A stretch of 64,000 nt of DNA from Rhodamnia argentea (GCF_020921035.1 NC_063155.1:15891311-15955310); one strand, 5' to 3'; shown: positions 41,511 to 53,160, counted from the stretch's first letter. The notes: a model not told the origin generated them from the letters alone. Numbers and translations: made by a program.

Positions 41511-41672
41511 GTCATAATCTTAGAGTTCAACGGGATTCCTACTGGAGAAAAGAACTTCCGACTTCAGAGTCATAATCTGAGAGTTCAGCGGGGGATGATG
41601 TGGCTACTCGTATCTTCGGTGGGGAAAAGAACTTCAGAGTCATAGTCTGAGAGTTCAGCGGGGGATGATGTG
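41478..41672 (+). promoter_or_regulatory. Three imperfect ~70-bp repeats in the C2-5 promoter
   Basis: The string gaaaagaacttccgacttca + gagtcataatctgagagttc is present three times (about 41480, 41549 and 41625), the third with a short deletion. The array ends about 20 bases before the TATA box. Confidence 0.8.
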
Positions 41673-41692
41673 GCTCGCTCGCTCCCTCTCTC

Positions 41693-41700
41693 TATATATA
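41693..41700 (+). promoter_or_regulatory. TATA box of C2-5
   Basis: TATATATA about 107 bases upstream of the ATG, in the tatatagagacaaccccc context shared with C2-2, followed by a CT-repeat leader. Confidence 0.7.
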
Positions 41701-41806
41701 GAGACAACCCCCACTCACTCCCGCAGAGACCAAATTTCTCGTTTCTCCTTTACAAACGCCCTCTCTCTCTCTCTCTCTCTCAAAGCCATCCTGAAGCGCA
41801 GAGATC

Positions 41807-42442
41807 ATGGCTTCCAGGCTTCTGGTGATAACCATTAAGTCGGTCGAGTGCCTCAAGGCCCACGGTGTCTACCTAGTCGTCTCCCTCTCCGGCGACGAGA
41901 GTTACAAGAAGCAGTGCACCCCCGTCCACAAGAAAGGCAGCACCCCCAACCCCTGGTTCGGCCACACCTTCGAATTCACGGTGGAAGAGGCCGCGCTTCT
42001 CGACACCCGCCTTGAGTTCAAGATCGAGAAGAAGAACACCTTCTTCTGCTTCAAGAAGGGCTGCTTCTTTGGCCGCAAGACTACTTACGTGGTCGGCAAG
42101 GTGGATGTGCCCGTCGAGGATCTGCGTCCGGATGGCTCCGCCAGCGACATGAATCCCAAGGTGCTGAGCTGTGAAGTGAGGTCGTCCTCCCCGAAGAAGA
42201 CCAAGGGGAAGACCATGGCCGTTCTCGAATTTTCCTACGAGTTCGGCGAGCAGTTCCTCGTCGAGGCGCCCCCGGACCTGGAGGAGGTGACAGTCACGAC
42301 TACTGAAGCTGCAGAGCGCCATCAGACGGGGAACGCCACTCCGCCGCCGCCCCAGCATCACCCCGGTCGAAACTTCCTGGAAAGGGTGGGGATCGCGGCG
42401 ATAGCAAGTGTGTTCAGTAACCTCGTATTCGGCGGCGAGTAG
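41807..42442 (+). CDS. C2-5: short-linker SRC2-like C2 protein
   Basis: An intact 211-residue ORF, the counterpart of C2-2 in the second duplicated unit. The first half follows C2-2 (VITIKSVECLKAHGVYLVVS, KKNTFFCFKKGCFFGRKTTY), but the second half follows C2-4 (VEDLRPDGSASDMNPKVLSC, SSSPKKTKGKTMAVLEFSYE). The linker is again reduced to PPPPQHHPG. The tail is shortened: FLERVGIAAIASVFSNLVFG then GE and a stop, so the usual DGGDFTD end is lost by small deletions. Whether the shortened tail still works is unknown. Confidence 0.85.
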   Translation: MASRLLVITIKSVECLKAHGVYLVVSLSGDESYKKQCTPVHKKGSTPNPWFGHTFEFTVEEAALLDTRLEFKIEKKNTFFCFKKGCFFGRKTTYVVGKVDVPVEDLRPDGSASDMNPKVLSCEVRSSSPKKTKGKTMAVLEFSYEFGEQFLVEAPPDLEEVTVTTTEAAERHQTGNATPPPPQHHPGRNFLERVGIAAIASVFSNLVFGGE

Positions 42443-43130
42443 TATTCTCGTTCATTTGCATGCGTGTTTGTTTCGTCTTAAGATACATTAAGCTGGTTGG
42501 TTTGTTTGGAAGAGATCTCATCGGATGATGAGACCGATGTTTGTCTTGCTATTTCTCGATTCCGAAAGTGATACGGAAAACTTGGATTTTACCGATCCGA
42601 CACATGTCGCCCGATCAGGCAGTGGCTTGAGTCCCGAGGAACCTATTCACAAAATCTTTAAGTCCTACAAAATCTGTGTTTTTTATTCTGAAAAAAAAAA
42701 AAAAAAACCAAGGTGGTATTATCGTAAGTATAATTATTCTGCTTTAGATTTTTTTTTTTGGTTGACGAACCAAGGAGCTCTTTAGGAGTAAAATGGAATT
42801 TTCCTTATTGTTAATATAAGAAATAATCTACGCAAAATACATATTGGCATAATATCTTGAATAAATGGGTATATAGATATCTTATGAATTTGTGGTTGAC
42901 GATCGAGAGTTATCGTTATTTCACAACTATATAGAATCGAAGGTGTGATGATGCTTTCGATGGTAAAAGTTCAGTACAAATTAATATCTTTAGATTAAAA
43001 ATGCATTTGATTTGAGGTATGGAGTTTATTGCGAAGAAAATTCACCGTGGCAAGAACCCGGGGGTAAAACCTATGTATATGTCGTGAATGTGGCTGTGGA
43101 GGACGTAAGCGTAAAGACCCAATGAATTTC
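42443..43130. repeat. C2-5 3' flank and inverted intergenic block
   Basis: Counterpart of 23416-24170. Divergence from that copy is visibly higher here than in the next 2 kb. Confidence 0.75.
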
Positions 43131-43423
43131 CGAGAGGAAGAAGGGATAGAAAAGACCAAAAAAAGATGAATTTGGGACTTGAACGGAATTTGACAAAAGA
43201 TTGGGGGTACAATCGCGAAAGTGAAGAATTATTGTTTGTGAGATTTAATCGTTTAGAGCTAAGATACGAGCAACAGAAAGACCTCGTGAAAACCTCTTTA
43301 ACATTTCACCCTCAAAATCAATTCTCTCTCTCCTTCAGGAGCGTCAGATTTGTTCATGAAGATTGCCGTTTGACCGGAGAAATCAGCCGCTGATCCTTCT
43401 CTTTCACCCTCTCATCGTTCGCC

Positions 43424-44074
43424 ATGGATCCCAGCCAGGTGAGTCGAGTCGTCTCTTGTTCTTGTTCGTCTCTGAGTTTGATTTCTGTCGACATCTCCGG
43501 GGTCGATTTGGTCGATTTTCTGTGCTTTTGCCCAAGTTCGGTTCTCGAGCGTTTCCGTAGGGCGTCGTTCGTGCTTTGGATGTTATCGGTTGGCTCGGTT
43601 TTGCATGACAGCGAGATCTGCCTGTGTCGCGGAGTTAGAGCCAGGTCGTTGAGTTGCTCCTTCAATTGAGTTCGATTTGAATTTGCGTTATATCGTTCAG
43701 ATGTAGGCACAGGGTGCATTCGTTGGATCTGGAATTAAAAGTAAGAAGGAGACAAGGAAATGGGGAAGATTTCACCTGAATTTTATAATCTTTCAGAGTA
43801 GAAGTTAATTGCTACCTCTTCCTCTGGATGGAGGAAGCTCCTTAAGCTGAGAACTGAATTTAAGCCCTTGATTAAGTATGTTGTCGTTGGTGGTAACACA
43901 ATTGCTTATGGCTGGATCCTTGGCTTCCTATGGAGACTTATGTTGGATGTGTTTCCTCCAAGGATAGTCTATGATGCTGGGTTATCCCTCAGTTTGAAGG
44001 GATCCGATGTGACTGGGAAGGGGGCATGGCACTGGTTTAGAAATGTGATTGTGATTGTGAAGAGCATCCTATGA
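43424..44074 (+). CDS. Unrecognised two-exon gene A (copy 2)
   Basis: Same structure as 24450-25100: exon 1 MDPSQ (43424-43438) with a GTGAGT donor, exon 2 43802-44074 after tttcagagtag. It codes for 95 residues with Gly instead of Arg in the SSS-x-WRK stretch and LMLD instead of LLLD. The 5' flank, intron and exon are nearly identical to copy 1. No family recognised; a single hydrophobic segment suggests membrane association. Confidence 0.45.
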
Positions 44075-44161
44075 GGTGTGGCCCTCCCAGGTGTTAGCGG
44101 TGCTGCCTTTCTTGTGGACGGGGTGCGCTGCTTGTTGTTGCTTTCGTCGCTGGAGGGACCG
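44075..44161 (-). pseudogene. C2-gene sliver (copy 2)
   Basis: Same antisense C2 patch as at 25101-25188, one G shorter in the ggacgggg run. Confidence 0.85.
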
Positions 44162-44170
44162 GCGGCTCAT

Positions 44171-44560
44171 ATGAGGTACACTGCTAACTACAGACCTAAT
44201 GTCTCTGAACCTGAAGAGAGATATTGGAGGGACCTGGAGATGTGTTCGCAGGTCCGTCTTTATGGTCAGCAAGATCCAAATGTGTCTACAAGAAATTACG
44301 TGGCGGGCCATGATCCCGGGTATGGCTTTGGACTCATGGGTTCCATGTCTGTATCGTCCCAGCGAGGAGATGTGTCTGCGATGCAACGATATGCTCCCCG
44401 TTTGGATGAACTGAATCCAATGAGAATGAACAATGTGAGGCCCGAGGCACCCCTGATTCATAGAAACGAGTACCTTGATCCTAACAGGGGACTGCAATCT
44501 GGATATCGAGGCGATGCTTTTGGTTTTGCTGCTGGTCCTCGTTGGCCATACTCTCGATAG
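44171..44560 (+). pseudogene. Unrecognised gene B, C-terminal exon (copy 2)
   Basis: A 129-residue frame identical or nearly so to 25198-25587, ending AAGPRWPYSR. Because the sliver is one base shorter here, the frame upstream of the Met changes, but the exon frame itself does not. No promoter of its own. Confidence 0.45.
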
Positions 44561-45166
44561 AATACTTTCCGCTGGCTTCAAGAATAGGTGCTTGCAGAAG
44601 TGATACTAATCTTTTGTTTTCTTCTTTAAGTGAATGCCTTACGCACTAAAGTTATGATTGGGTTGAATAAACCCCCCTCCCCCCTTCTTTTGACTTCGAA
44701 TAGTGTATGGCTGAAGAAAACCTCCCCTCTCCCCATCTTTGGACTTCAAGTTGGCTATGCGTGGAATTGGCTCGTCTTTTGCATTGATCTCCCTCTTCTG
44801 TTGGATTTCAGCTCCAGTTTAGTCATCGCGAGAAGGATTTTGAATAGTTCAAAAGTTGGATCATGTGGAATCGGCTCATTGTTTCTGCATCGCCGATTCC
44901 AGCTTTGTCTAGCATCAGTTCAAGTGCTAGAATATGCGAAAACTGCTCTTCACTCATCTTCTGCGCTGATCGCTCTTATCTCAGATTTCAGCTCTGTAAA
45001 CAGTTATTAAGCCTTTGTTAATCACGAGATGGATGTGCAACTATTCCTGCGGGAATTGGCTATTTATGCTAGCTTCTGTGTTGATCATTCTTCTCTCATT
45101 TTTGCTTGATATTGCACTTAAATGATCATTTTTCTTCAATGCGACACTCCGGAGCAAAGTCTTGGC
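44561..45166 (+). repeat. 3' flank of gene B (copy 2)
   Basis: Nearly identical to 25588-26192. It ends where the 918-base extra segment begins in copy 1. Confidence 0.8.
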
Positions 45167-45668
45167 TAAGAAGAAGAAGGGGTTAGAGCAATGCATGAGT
45201 GGACTGGATATGCAGAGTGATTCATGGTCGTAGTGGGCTCAAATCTCGAATAATTAGTGAGGAATAAATGATCTCAAATCTTTAGTGTCATTGGTTTTGT
45301 TAATTGAGCAGCCCAAGCATGGTCTTCTTCTACTTTACTAACATAAACAGGACGGATTAGTTCTGATCCCAAATCTTTTAAAGTGACAACTTCCTTTCAC
45401 TCCACAAGTCAAAATGACACATGACATAGATAGATCCAATGGCTCGAAGAACTCCTCTATGAGACGGACAGAATGATTCATACCGTGACTCTTGTAATTG
45501 CTTTCCAATTCAAACAAATCCGTAACATAAATATTCACGAAAATATTTAAATATAAATTATTTAAAATTAATGAAATTATTATTATTTTATTATTTTAAG
45601 AAAAATGTACGCCTGCGATTCTTGATCCAAAGAGAATATCAGCTCAGCTGAGAGATATACGTGGTTAC

Positions 45669-45956
45669 CGTCCGTTGGTGGCTGATGTGATGAGCTGCAG
45701 CTCCAGGTTGTGGCTTTGTAAGAAGAGGGCGAATGTCGCTGCGATTGCCGCTGACGATTGCTTTTGTGGGGTCACAATCAACAATCGAAGAGAGTGCCAC
45801 TATGCATTGACTTGGGAATAATCCCAGGTCAAGGTCGACGATTGCAGTAGGATTCGTCGGTCTCGCATGTATTTTGAGGCGGACAAATTGCGAGTCAGGA
45901 ATGGTTAGGTTCCTCTCCAATTGCCTCGGCGAAATATCCAAGTGCAGCGGAAGCAT
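45669..45956 (-). pseudogene. Unrecognised first-exon-like fragment (copy 2)
   Basis: 96 codons in the same frame as 27919-27632, with a few substitutions (for example PDSQFV for PDLQFV) and the same donor. A companion ORF lies at 45538-45338. Confidence 0.35.
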
Positions 45957-46273
45957 CGCGCCCGTCCACCCGATCAATCCGGTTCAGTGAATCGCATCTT
46001 TCCTTTTTTTTTTTTTTTTTTTATAAGAGAGAAACTTTGCCGCGAGGTTTTTCCTTTTCTTTTTTTTTGGTCGGATTCACCGCGAGGTTTACTAACTGGA
46101 TAGATGGCCATGCGATGCCCCGAGATCACTTAAAGATCAATGTTTTGTTTAATCCAATCCCGAGAATTCAACTAGCCTTTGTATATGGAGAAGACTTTAA
46201 AAAAGAAGGAAAAAGAAAACCCCGTGTAAGGAATCGAATTTACAGAAGTTATGAAGGTAGGGATAAGGATACT

Positions 46274-46641
46274 ATAAGTATCATAATTTTAGTACGGCGC
46301 TCAATTAAGTGTCATATTTTTTTTCGACCATTGAAGTGCCATAAATTCTATAAAAAAAAAAAAAATCACTCGAACACTATATCTTTCAATCGATCATTTA
46401 AGTGTTAAATTATTTTAAAAACGTAAACTTAAGTGTTGGGAATCTTATGTAATATAGCACTTGTGGTAAATGTTTTTTAAATGTTATGGCATGGCGCTCA
46501 AGCGATCGATTGAGAAGTTATGTAGCACTTAAGTGATTAGGAAAAAAAGGTTACTTGCACTCAAGTGAGCATTGGACATAAGTTATGATACTAAAGTGGT
46601 TGAGAAAAAAGTGAGCGCCGTATAAAAGTTACAGCACTTAT
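46274..46641. mobile_element. Second MITE family (copy 2)
   Basis: Orthologous to 28663-29029 within the duplicated unit, with matching ends and small indels in the A-runs. Confidence 0.65.
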
Positions 46642-46744
46642 GATGTCATTTTTCCTCGGAATGTGTCCATCGCGCGATCTTTTAAAGCTGGAGAATATAT
46701 TCTACCGCGACTTTCTTCTTTTTTAGGATTGTCAATGTCAATCA

Positions 46745-47860
46745 CATTTAAATGATCATTTTTCTTCAATGCGACACTCCCGAGCAAATGATATCCGGTT
46801 GGCTATTTGTGCTTCGATTGTGTATCTTTCGATGTTGTTTTGCAATAGGTTCACGCCTGCCAAAGCCCACGCACACGCCGGGCATCGAGGATGAACTTCT
46901 GCAAGGCTGCAGTTGCTTGTGTGTCTACTTAGGCCATAAAAGGGCATGATTTCTCGGGCTCTATCGGCTCGTTCAACCATTTTCCATGGTGTTCAAAATT
47001 CACGGTTAGCGACCGATCCTAGAAAAGGTGAAGCGACTTCAAGCCATTCATTGGATTAATTTGTAGGGGATGTTGTTTGATAAAAGATGTCGCTCTTTCG
47101 GTCAACCACATGCAATATCTTTAATGAGAATTAGCGTCATTGCAACTATTTCATTATGCCTGAAGCTTTTTTCCATTCTGCCATTTTGGATTTTCTTTTA
47201 TTTTTTAATGCATTCTTCTTGTTTTGGAGAATGCGGTTGTCTCTGAAAAAAGTAATTAATGCCCGGGTCGTAGGGGGCATACCGAGTGCGTTCATTCACT
47301 ATAAATACACTCCGGCCAAGAGTTCAATCTCCATCGCAATCTTTTTCGGATAATTCGTTCAATTCAAGGATAGCTATAATGCCTTGAAGTTCTTTACAAC
47401 GTCGTTGTAAAGTTTGCTTAACTTTTTGCACAATTTCATAATATTCCTCACTAATTATTCGAGATTTGAGCATAGTTGACGTTGAATCTAAAGGTTCCAC
47501 CGCTGGATAGATATCTTTAGCAGCTAAATCCTCTTAATATCAGAAAGCATTGATTCGTGTCGATGTACCTCTCAAGGGCACCGTCTTGAGTCATCACCAT
47601 ATTCCAATCCCGTTGTATTGTTTAGGCCCGTTCGTGTCGATCTACCCGTCAAAAGAATTTCTTCCGAGTGCATTATTTTTCATTTTTTTTTTCGGTTTCC
47701 GAATTTCCACGTGCACTGGGAGTATGCTTTATTTTTTATTATTTTGGTAACGCGTGTGTTTTGTTTCCTAATAAGAGAAAATAATTAAACCAGCGTTGGT
47801 TGGTTAGTTAACCATGGTTGGTGCTCCACCCGTGTATTTATACAAATTGCAACCATTTCA
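46745..47860 (+). repeat. Dispersed repeat R, copy 3, with atpB fragment
   Basis: Counterpart of 29128-30360. It lacks the A-run and reverse-complement insertion seen at 29690-29760 in copy 2. Confidence 0.8.
47335..47540 (-). pseudogene. atpB: Chloroplast atpB fragment (NUPT)
   Basis: Antisense, same limits as at 29820-30026. It reads [20 protein letters not shown] on the minus strand, with frame damage before it (ggttccaccgctggatagatatc). Confidence 0.85.
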
Positions 47861-48623
47861 TTATGTCTCAAGCTTCTTTTCAATCCGAATGCGGGGGATT
47901 TTTGATCGGGGACAGGATTGGAGTGCTTAAACCCATATCGGCGTGAGTACCGAGGATTCCATTTCGTTCATGCCCAAGCAAATATAGATCTGCCTTTTGT
48001 TCCGGAAAAAGTAAAACCTGAATTTTCTGGCATCTCGATTCGTTGGTAGAGAGAAGACAGGAACTCTAGTGATTCTTCCAAACTGTTTTCGCACCTAGTC
48101 TTAATCGGGGCACGGCCATCGTAGTGAAAGCTAAGTGCCCATGTCAAAGTTAGAAATGGAAAATTCATCTATGGCTGGGCTCACCATAAACCAACCCCCA
48201 TCTTTTCTGTTTTTCGGTGCAGTGAACTTATGTTGCCTTAATTTGCGCAAAACATGTCGGAACAATTTCACCACGAGGATAAATAGAGTCCATGAGAGAG
48301 CTCGGAGTTTGTCGTGAATTCAGAATAGGAAACCACTGTAGACGACCAAGGTTTAATCCCGCTCTCGGAACAATCCCAAGTGCAAACCAACATTAGAAAA
48401 TCCAAGTTATAGGTAACTTTGTGAATCGAGAAGTAGCAAGACAGCATCAAACTCATCATAATTTAAGCACAATAAAAGATCTGACAAAATCTCTTCAAAC
48501 AATCCAAATCTAACAAATCGACCCGCAACTCAAACCAACTTAACATACCTTAAGACAAGACAAAACAAATATGTGTATGCAAATGAACTCATTTCTGAGG
48601 GAATAAGAACACTCGTTCACATA
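47861..48623 (-). repeat. C2-6 3' flank
   Basis: Counterpart of 30361-31105, with the same order of strings. No gene. Confidence 0.75.
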
Positions 48624-49352
48624 TCAAAACCAGGCATTGGTGAAATCCCCGCCATCGAATCCGAGGTTATCGAACAAACTTGTTATCGCGTTCACGGCAG
48701 CCGCGATCCCCACCCTCCCCAGCAAGTTCCAGCCGGGGTGCTGCAGTGGCGGCGGCGGGCCTGCAGGCACATATGCCATCTGATGGTGCAGTGCGGGTAT
48801 GGGTGGTGGGTACGGGTCCGCCGCTGGAAAATTGGGCGCGGCGTTCTGCAGATATGGAACCAGAGGGGGGTGCATGGGCGGCACGTATGGTTCAGACGGC
48901 GTCGCTGCAGCTTGAGTAGCCGTGACTGTCGGCTCACTGAACTTGTAGGAAAATTTGAGAACGGCCACGATCTTGAGGGAGGAGGACCACACGTCGCAGC
49001 TCCGCACCTTGGGATTCATGTCGCCGGCACAGCCATCCAGAAGCACATCCACCTCGCCGACCACGTAAGTAGTCTTGCGGCCAAAGAAGGGCCCCTTCAT
49101 GCAGCAGAAGAAGGTGTGCTTCAAGAAGGGCTCCTCCTTCTCGATCTTGAACTCGAGGCGGGTGTCGTGAAGCGCGGCCTTTTCCCCGGTGAATTCGAAG
49201 CTGTGGCCCCACCAGGGGTTGGTGGTGCTGCGTTTCTTGTGGACGGGGGTGCACTGCTTCTCGTCGCCGGAGAGAGAGACGACGAGGCGGACATCGTGGG
49301 CCCCGAGGTTCTCGACCGACAAAATGGTTATCACCAGAAGGTTGGACGCCAT
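48624..49352 (-). CDS. C2-6: SRC2-like C2 protein with internal deletions
   Basis: An intact 242-residue ORF. The start (VITILSVENLGAHDVRLVVS) and linker (YLQNAAPNFPAADPYPPP) are those of C2-3, its counterpart in the first unit. Two in-frame losses lie in the C2 domain: VGEVDVLLDGCAGDMNPKVR lacks the PVKDLLEK part of the strand-7 region, and SSSLKIVAVLKFSYKFSEPT lacks the KKTKGK and most of the acidic segment. These could weaken the C2 fold. The tail is GWNLLGRVGIAAAVNAITSL ending FDGGDFTNAWF. Its core promoter is homologous to that of C2-1. Confidence 0.82.
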   Translation of the reverse strand: MASNLLVITILSVENLGAHDVRLVVSLSGDEKQCTPVHKKRSTTNPWWGHSFEFTGEKAALHDTRLEFKIEKEEPFLKHTFFCCMKGPFFGRKTTYVVGEVDVLLDGCAGDMNPKVRSCDVWSSSLKIVAVLKFSYKFSEPTVTATQAAATPSEPYVPPMHPPLVPYLQNAAPNFPAADPYPPPIPALHHQMAYVPAGPPPPLQHPGWNLLGRVGIAAAVNAITSLFDNLGFDGGDFTNAWF

Positions 49353-49463
49353 GATCTCTGCTCGTCAGGATGGTTTTGAGAGAGAGTGTGCGTATGAAGG
49401 AGAAATGTCTGAGAGAGAGAGGGAGAGAGATGTTTGCGATGGAGTCTGATTGCTGATTGTCGG

Positions 49464-49471
49464 TATTTATA
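49464..49471 (-). promoter_or_regulatory. TATA box of C2-6
   Basis: TATAAATA on the minus strand, about 112 bases upstream of the ATG, in the same context as at 20157. Confidence 0.75.
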
Positions 49472-49531
49472 CTGACGAGAATGTTTGGGGAATGGTCCCG
49501 ATATTTTTTTTTTTACGTCAGATTCTCTTTT

Positions 49532-49720
49532 GGGGGGTGCTGTGATCCGCTACAACCGGCCTCATTTCTCGCTCTCTGCAACTGCTTACTTGGAGCCGAC
49601 GAGCTCACGCCTCGCAATGCATAGACTTTTGGGGGGTGCTGTGATCCGCTACAACGGCCTCATTTCTCGCTCTCTGCAACTGCTTACTTGGAGCCGACGA
49701 GCTCACGCCTCATTTCTCAA
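49532..49720. repeat. 99-bp tandem duplication upstream of C2-6
   Basis: ggggggtgctgtgatccgct starts at 49532 and again at 49631, and the copies are almost identical for about 85 bases. It replaces the sequence found upstream of the C2-1 TATA region. Confidence 0.9.
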
Positions 49721-51178
49721 ACGAATAATAATCATGACGAACCATTCATAAATTTCACTTATTCATGACACTCAGATATCTACGCAAGCAACGGATCGAA
49801 AATTCTTCACCATCCGCCCCTCCATGCAAGTCGAACTCTCAATCGAACCGCCCATATAAACATCGATGATTCGTGCTAAAACCAATGACAAATGAACAAC
49901 CTAGTGATAAAAATAAATAATTACTTGCCTGGATCACGTACGAAGAAGAATGACGCTCGCATTCTGCCGGACAAATCATGGGTCTCCTCCACTAGTTTCG
50001 ATCCAGCTCAATTTCACGAAATTCTATTCGCACGTGTGAGCCGAATAGGCATTCATGTCGAGCCACCAAACAAAAAAGCATGAAGAGGATGGAAAAAGCG
50101 GTCTAGTTATCGAAAGCAATGGAGAGAAGATGGTGGTAAGATTGAAATATCATGAAATGCGGTTTTATCGAGTATTGACTTTGCCTTCATCAACTTCTCG
50201 AAAGTGCTAAGAAAGTTAGAACCACACGATTCGATCGAACTTAGTGTTCGGTCGTTGCCTGGAACAAAACCTAGCCCCGTGCTCTCAGGATTTGACCCGC
50301 GACTTTGTTGCGGACCCTTCGTTGGGAACTATAACAACAACCTGCAAAGGAAGGGGGTGGGGGTTGACGAATCATTTCTGCGTGCCGATCCCCAAAGATG
50401 TGTGAATATTTCGAAGCGCACGTCTCTGGCTTGCCGAGCCAATGAAAAAGCTTCCGAGAAGTCCAACTGCCGAAGTTGAACCGACCTGCTTTTATTCCTT
50501 TTGTTTCGATGGAAGATTCTTGGACATTTGTGATCTAGTTCGAGATTCTTTTGTTGGTTGGAAGGCTGTCCTCGAATTTGATTTTTTTCATCACGTGATG
50601 AGAACATTCTAACGATAATCGTTTATATCGAGAAAGGGCTTTTATTTTTCGAGATTCACGTTAATCATCGCGGTACATGTATTTTCTAAAATATATCATT
50701 TTACTCCTTTTTAAACGCTTAAAATCGACCAAAAATCAAACTGCTCGAACTCACTAAAATAATTCTCTGTAGTTAATTTTAAATGCCCAAACAGGAAAAA
50801 AAAAAAATGAAACCTTTTATGATATGCATGTCCATATTTGTATTATGTACAATTCGAACGTCTCGCGGGTGCCATGTTAAACGCATGTTAATATGTTAGG
50901 AAGAATATTCAACTGCCCCACCACAACAAAAGTTTGGGTTGACAGAAAATATAGACGACCAAGGTTTGATCCCGCCCTCTTGAACAAATCCCAAGTGAAA
51001 ACCAACATTGGAAAATCCAAGTGTTTCAAATAACTTCGTGAATCGAGAAGTAGCAAGACAACATCAATCTCATCATCTGACAAAATCTCTTCAAACAGAT
51101 GAAATTTAACAAGTCGACACCGAACTCAAACCGACTTAACATACCTAAGACAAAACAAATACATATGTAAATGAACGA
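49721..51178. other. Intergenic, no gene recognised
   Basis: Short ORFs (for example 50204-50479) lack motifs or splice borders. From about 50930 the DNA turns into the 3' flank of the truncated C2 copy (ttgaccaag...gaatcgagaagtagcaag). Confidence 0.45.
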
Positions 51179-51664
51179 GAATACTCGTTCACATATTAGA
51201 TCTACATCCGTACCATCCCCTTCATCGGATCTGAGGTTATTGAGCACACTCGTCATCCAGTTCACGAGGACCTCCCTCGCCACCCCCTTCGGGAAGTTCC
51301 AGATTGGGTGCCGTGGCGGTGGCCCATAAAAATAGGTGGGAGTGGCGTTCGGCACATGTGCCGTCCGATGGTGCGGTGCGGGTATGCGTGGTGGGTACGG
51401 GTACGCTGCCGGATAATTAGGCGCTGCGTTGTGGTGATATGTTGTCCGAGGACGGGGAGCTGATGGCCGATACGGGCACGGGTACGCCGCTGGATAATTG
51501 GGTGCTGCGTTGTGGTGATATGCAATCCGAGGGTGGGGTGTTGATGGCCGGCACGGGTACGGGTACGGGTACACCCCCAGATAATTGGGCGCTGCGTTGT
51601 GCTGATATGCTGTCCGAGGGCGGGGCGTTGATGGCCGGTACGGGTACGGGTACGGATACGTGTG
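51179..51664 (-). pseudogene. C2-7: truncated C2 gene with expanded Pro/Tyr repeats
   Basis: Only the C-terminal half remains. The minus strand encodes repeats built on HHNAAPNYPAAYPxPxRPSxP, then AHVPNATPTYFYGPPPRHPI and a tail WNFPKGVAREVLVNWMTSVL ending RSDEGDGTDVD, corresponding to WNFLGRVGIAV...FDGGDFTDAWF of C2-1. The usual stop is lost and the frame reads on to 51026. Upstream of the repeats the C2 domain is absent; the DNA changes to a tgtgtgcgcgtg tract and unrelated sequence. Without its domain and start it is a pseudogene. Confidence 0.8.
51409..51662. repeat. Coding minisatellite, units of 81 and 87 bp
   Basis: Units start at 51412, 51493 and 51580 (gataattgggcgctgcgttg). Both unit lengths are multiples of three, so the frame is kept; all three minus-strand frames stay open. 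Confidence 0.85.
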
Positions 51665-51808
51665 TGCGCGTGTTTGTGTGTGTAAGGCAGAGAACGAGAA
51701 ATTTCATGGAAATACCGTCCCCCATTAATTCCCACAATTCAGCTTGGTCATGTGGGGGGTACCCACATTCATTCTTTGGACCATAGTGCAATTAACAAAA
51801 AAATAAAT

Positions 51809-52046
51809 ATTGATTGTATCACATCTTTGTATATCTTTTATTATAGGAATAGATCAATTAGTGGAGAAAATCTCTCCATCAATTAGGAGTATTGATTGTA
51901 TCACATCTTTGTATATTTTTTATTATAGGAATAGATCAATTAGTGGAGAAAATCTCTCCATCAATTAGGAGAAAATCTCTATAACTTTTGTATATATATA
52001 CCCATTCTGAAGTTTAATAAGAATCATCCGATTACACTTTTTCACA
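51809..52046 (+). repeat. 82-bp tandem repeat, possibly a solo-LTR piece
   Basis: attgattgtatcacatcttt starts at 51809 and 51891. The following text (tatatatatacccattctga, aagtttaataagaatcatcc) resembles the promoter/R region of plant Copia LTRs, but TG...CA ends and a target duplication were not established. Confidence 0.45.
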
Positions 52047-53160
52047 ATAAATAAATCAAGATACAGTGGCCATTGAGTATGCCAAATTAGCGTGCTCCGC
52101 AATCATCTCTAAATACACCTTCATTAATAGTTTCAACAGCAGTTTACCGCGTTCGTAAGCCCAATTTTGCGGCAATTGGAAAAATAAAACCTTACACTTC
52201 TCCTAAAGTGTTCTACCTCTTTTGCTTCCTTCTTGCTTCGCTCTCCCTCGGATTGGCAACCGACCAGAGGCAAGGGCCGACGAGGTCGGCATCGACATCT
52301 CACCGCTCGGCATAGCCGACCTCACCATAGCCAGTTTTGATATGATCTTTCATATCATTAAGTGCGAAAAATTTCGTGTTTCAAACATTTATATGAATTT
52401 CATTCCATTATGCCAAACACAATCAATTTGTTCATGTATAATCGTCCACCATTGATTTGGATCGATTTTTTCTGACCTTTTACCTAATTAAAATGTTGTC
52501 GCCCATGTATTTTGACCTTAAAAATCGAGGCATTTGAAATATTCATTCGTATATCTACACATGAAATTGAGCGAGCATGTGCGCACGACAGATATTCAAT
52601 TGATATTTTTAAATTTCCAAAGGACAACTTGCTTAAACTGAAGTAAGCAATTGTTCAGGTTTATTCAATTTTCCTACTGAAGTTAAGAACTACGGAAATG
52701 GGAGCTAAATCTTTGACAAAAAGTCAACAAACTAAAAGAAAATATTGATCTCCATTGATGGCCAGTCAAACCATCATAGAAACACAAGACCAAATAAATA
52801 AATAAATAAATCTTCCGAGTCTTCTCCCATCATCTCTCTCATGGTTTCTCTCTCCTCCCTCCTCCTCGCAGTTCCCTCGCCTGAAGAAAACAGCAATGAG
52901 AAATCTCTGTTTTCTGGCTTATTAGCATCCCTTTGATCTGCTTCTTCTAAAGAAGACGCTAACTTAGTGGCTAACGTAAGATTCACAAATACTATATTTA
53001 ACACGTTTTTAACGTTGAATTTATACGATAGAAGGGAAATGCAGGAGCCGATTCCTATTTAGAATCAATTGAATTTTGAATTATATGTGCACTCTATTTT
53101 TTATTTTATTTTTTAAGAAATGTCTTCATTTGTGGTATGTCAGTGCAAATAAGGTAGATA
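52047..53160. other. Intergenic, no gene recognised
   Basis: Contains a CGAGGTCGGCATC-rich spot (52240-52330), an AAATAAAT run (52795-52812) and CT-rich sequence. No exons with borders are seen. Confidence 0.4.

Noticed and set aside
22660..49500. The whole 22.7-32.0 / 41.7-49.5 kb duplication as an assembly error (haplotypes placed in tandem)
   Set aside because: The copies differ by a MITE, a 0.9-kb segment, different C2 coding sequence and different promoters, more than expected for misassembled haplotypes, though the nearly identical 2-kb core keeps this worth a read-depth check.
51583..51786. Tandem GTACGGGTACGGG as telomere-like repeat
   Set aside because: The period and sequence (ggtacg) do not match the plant telomere repeat TTTAGGG; it encodes the Pro/Tyr linker of a C2 relic.
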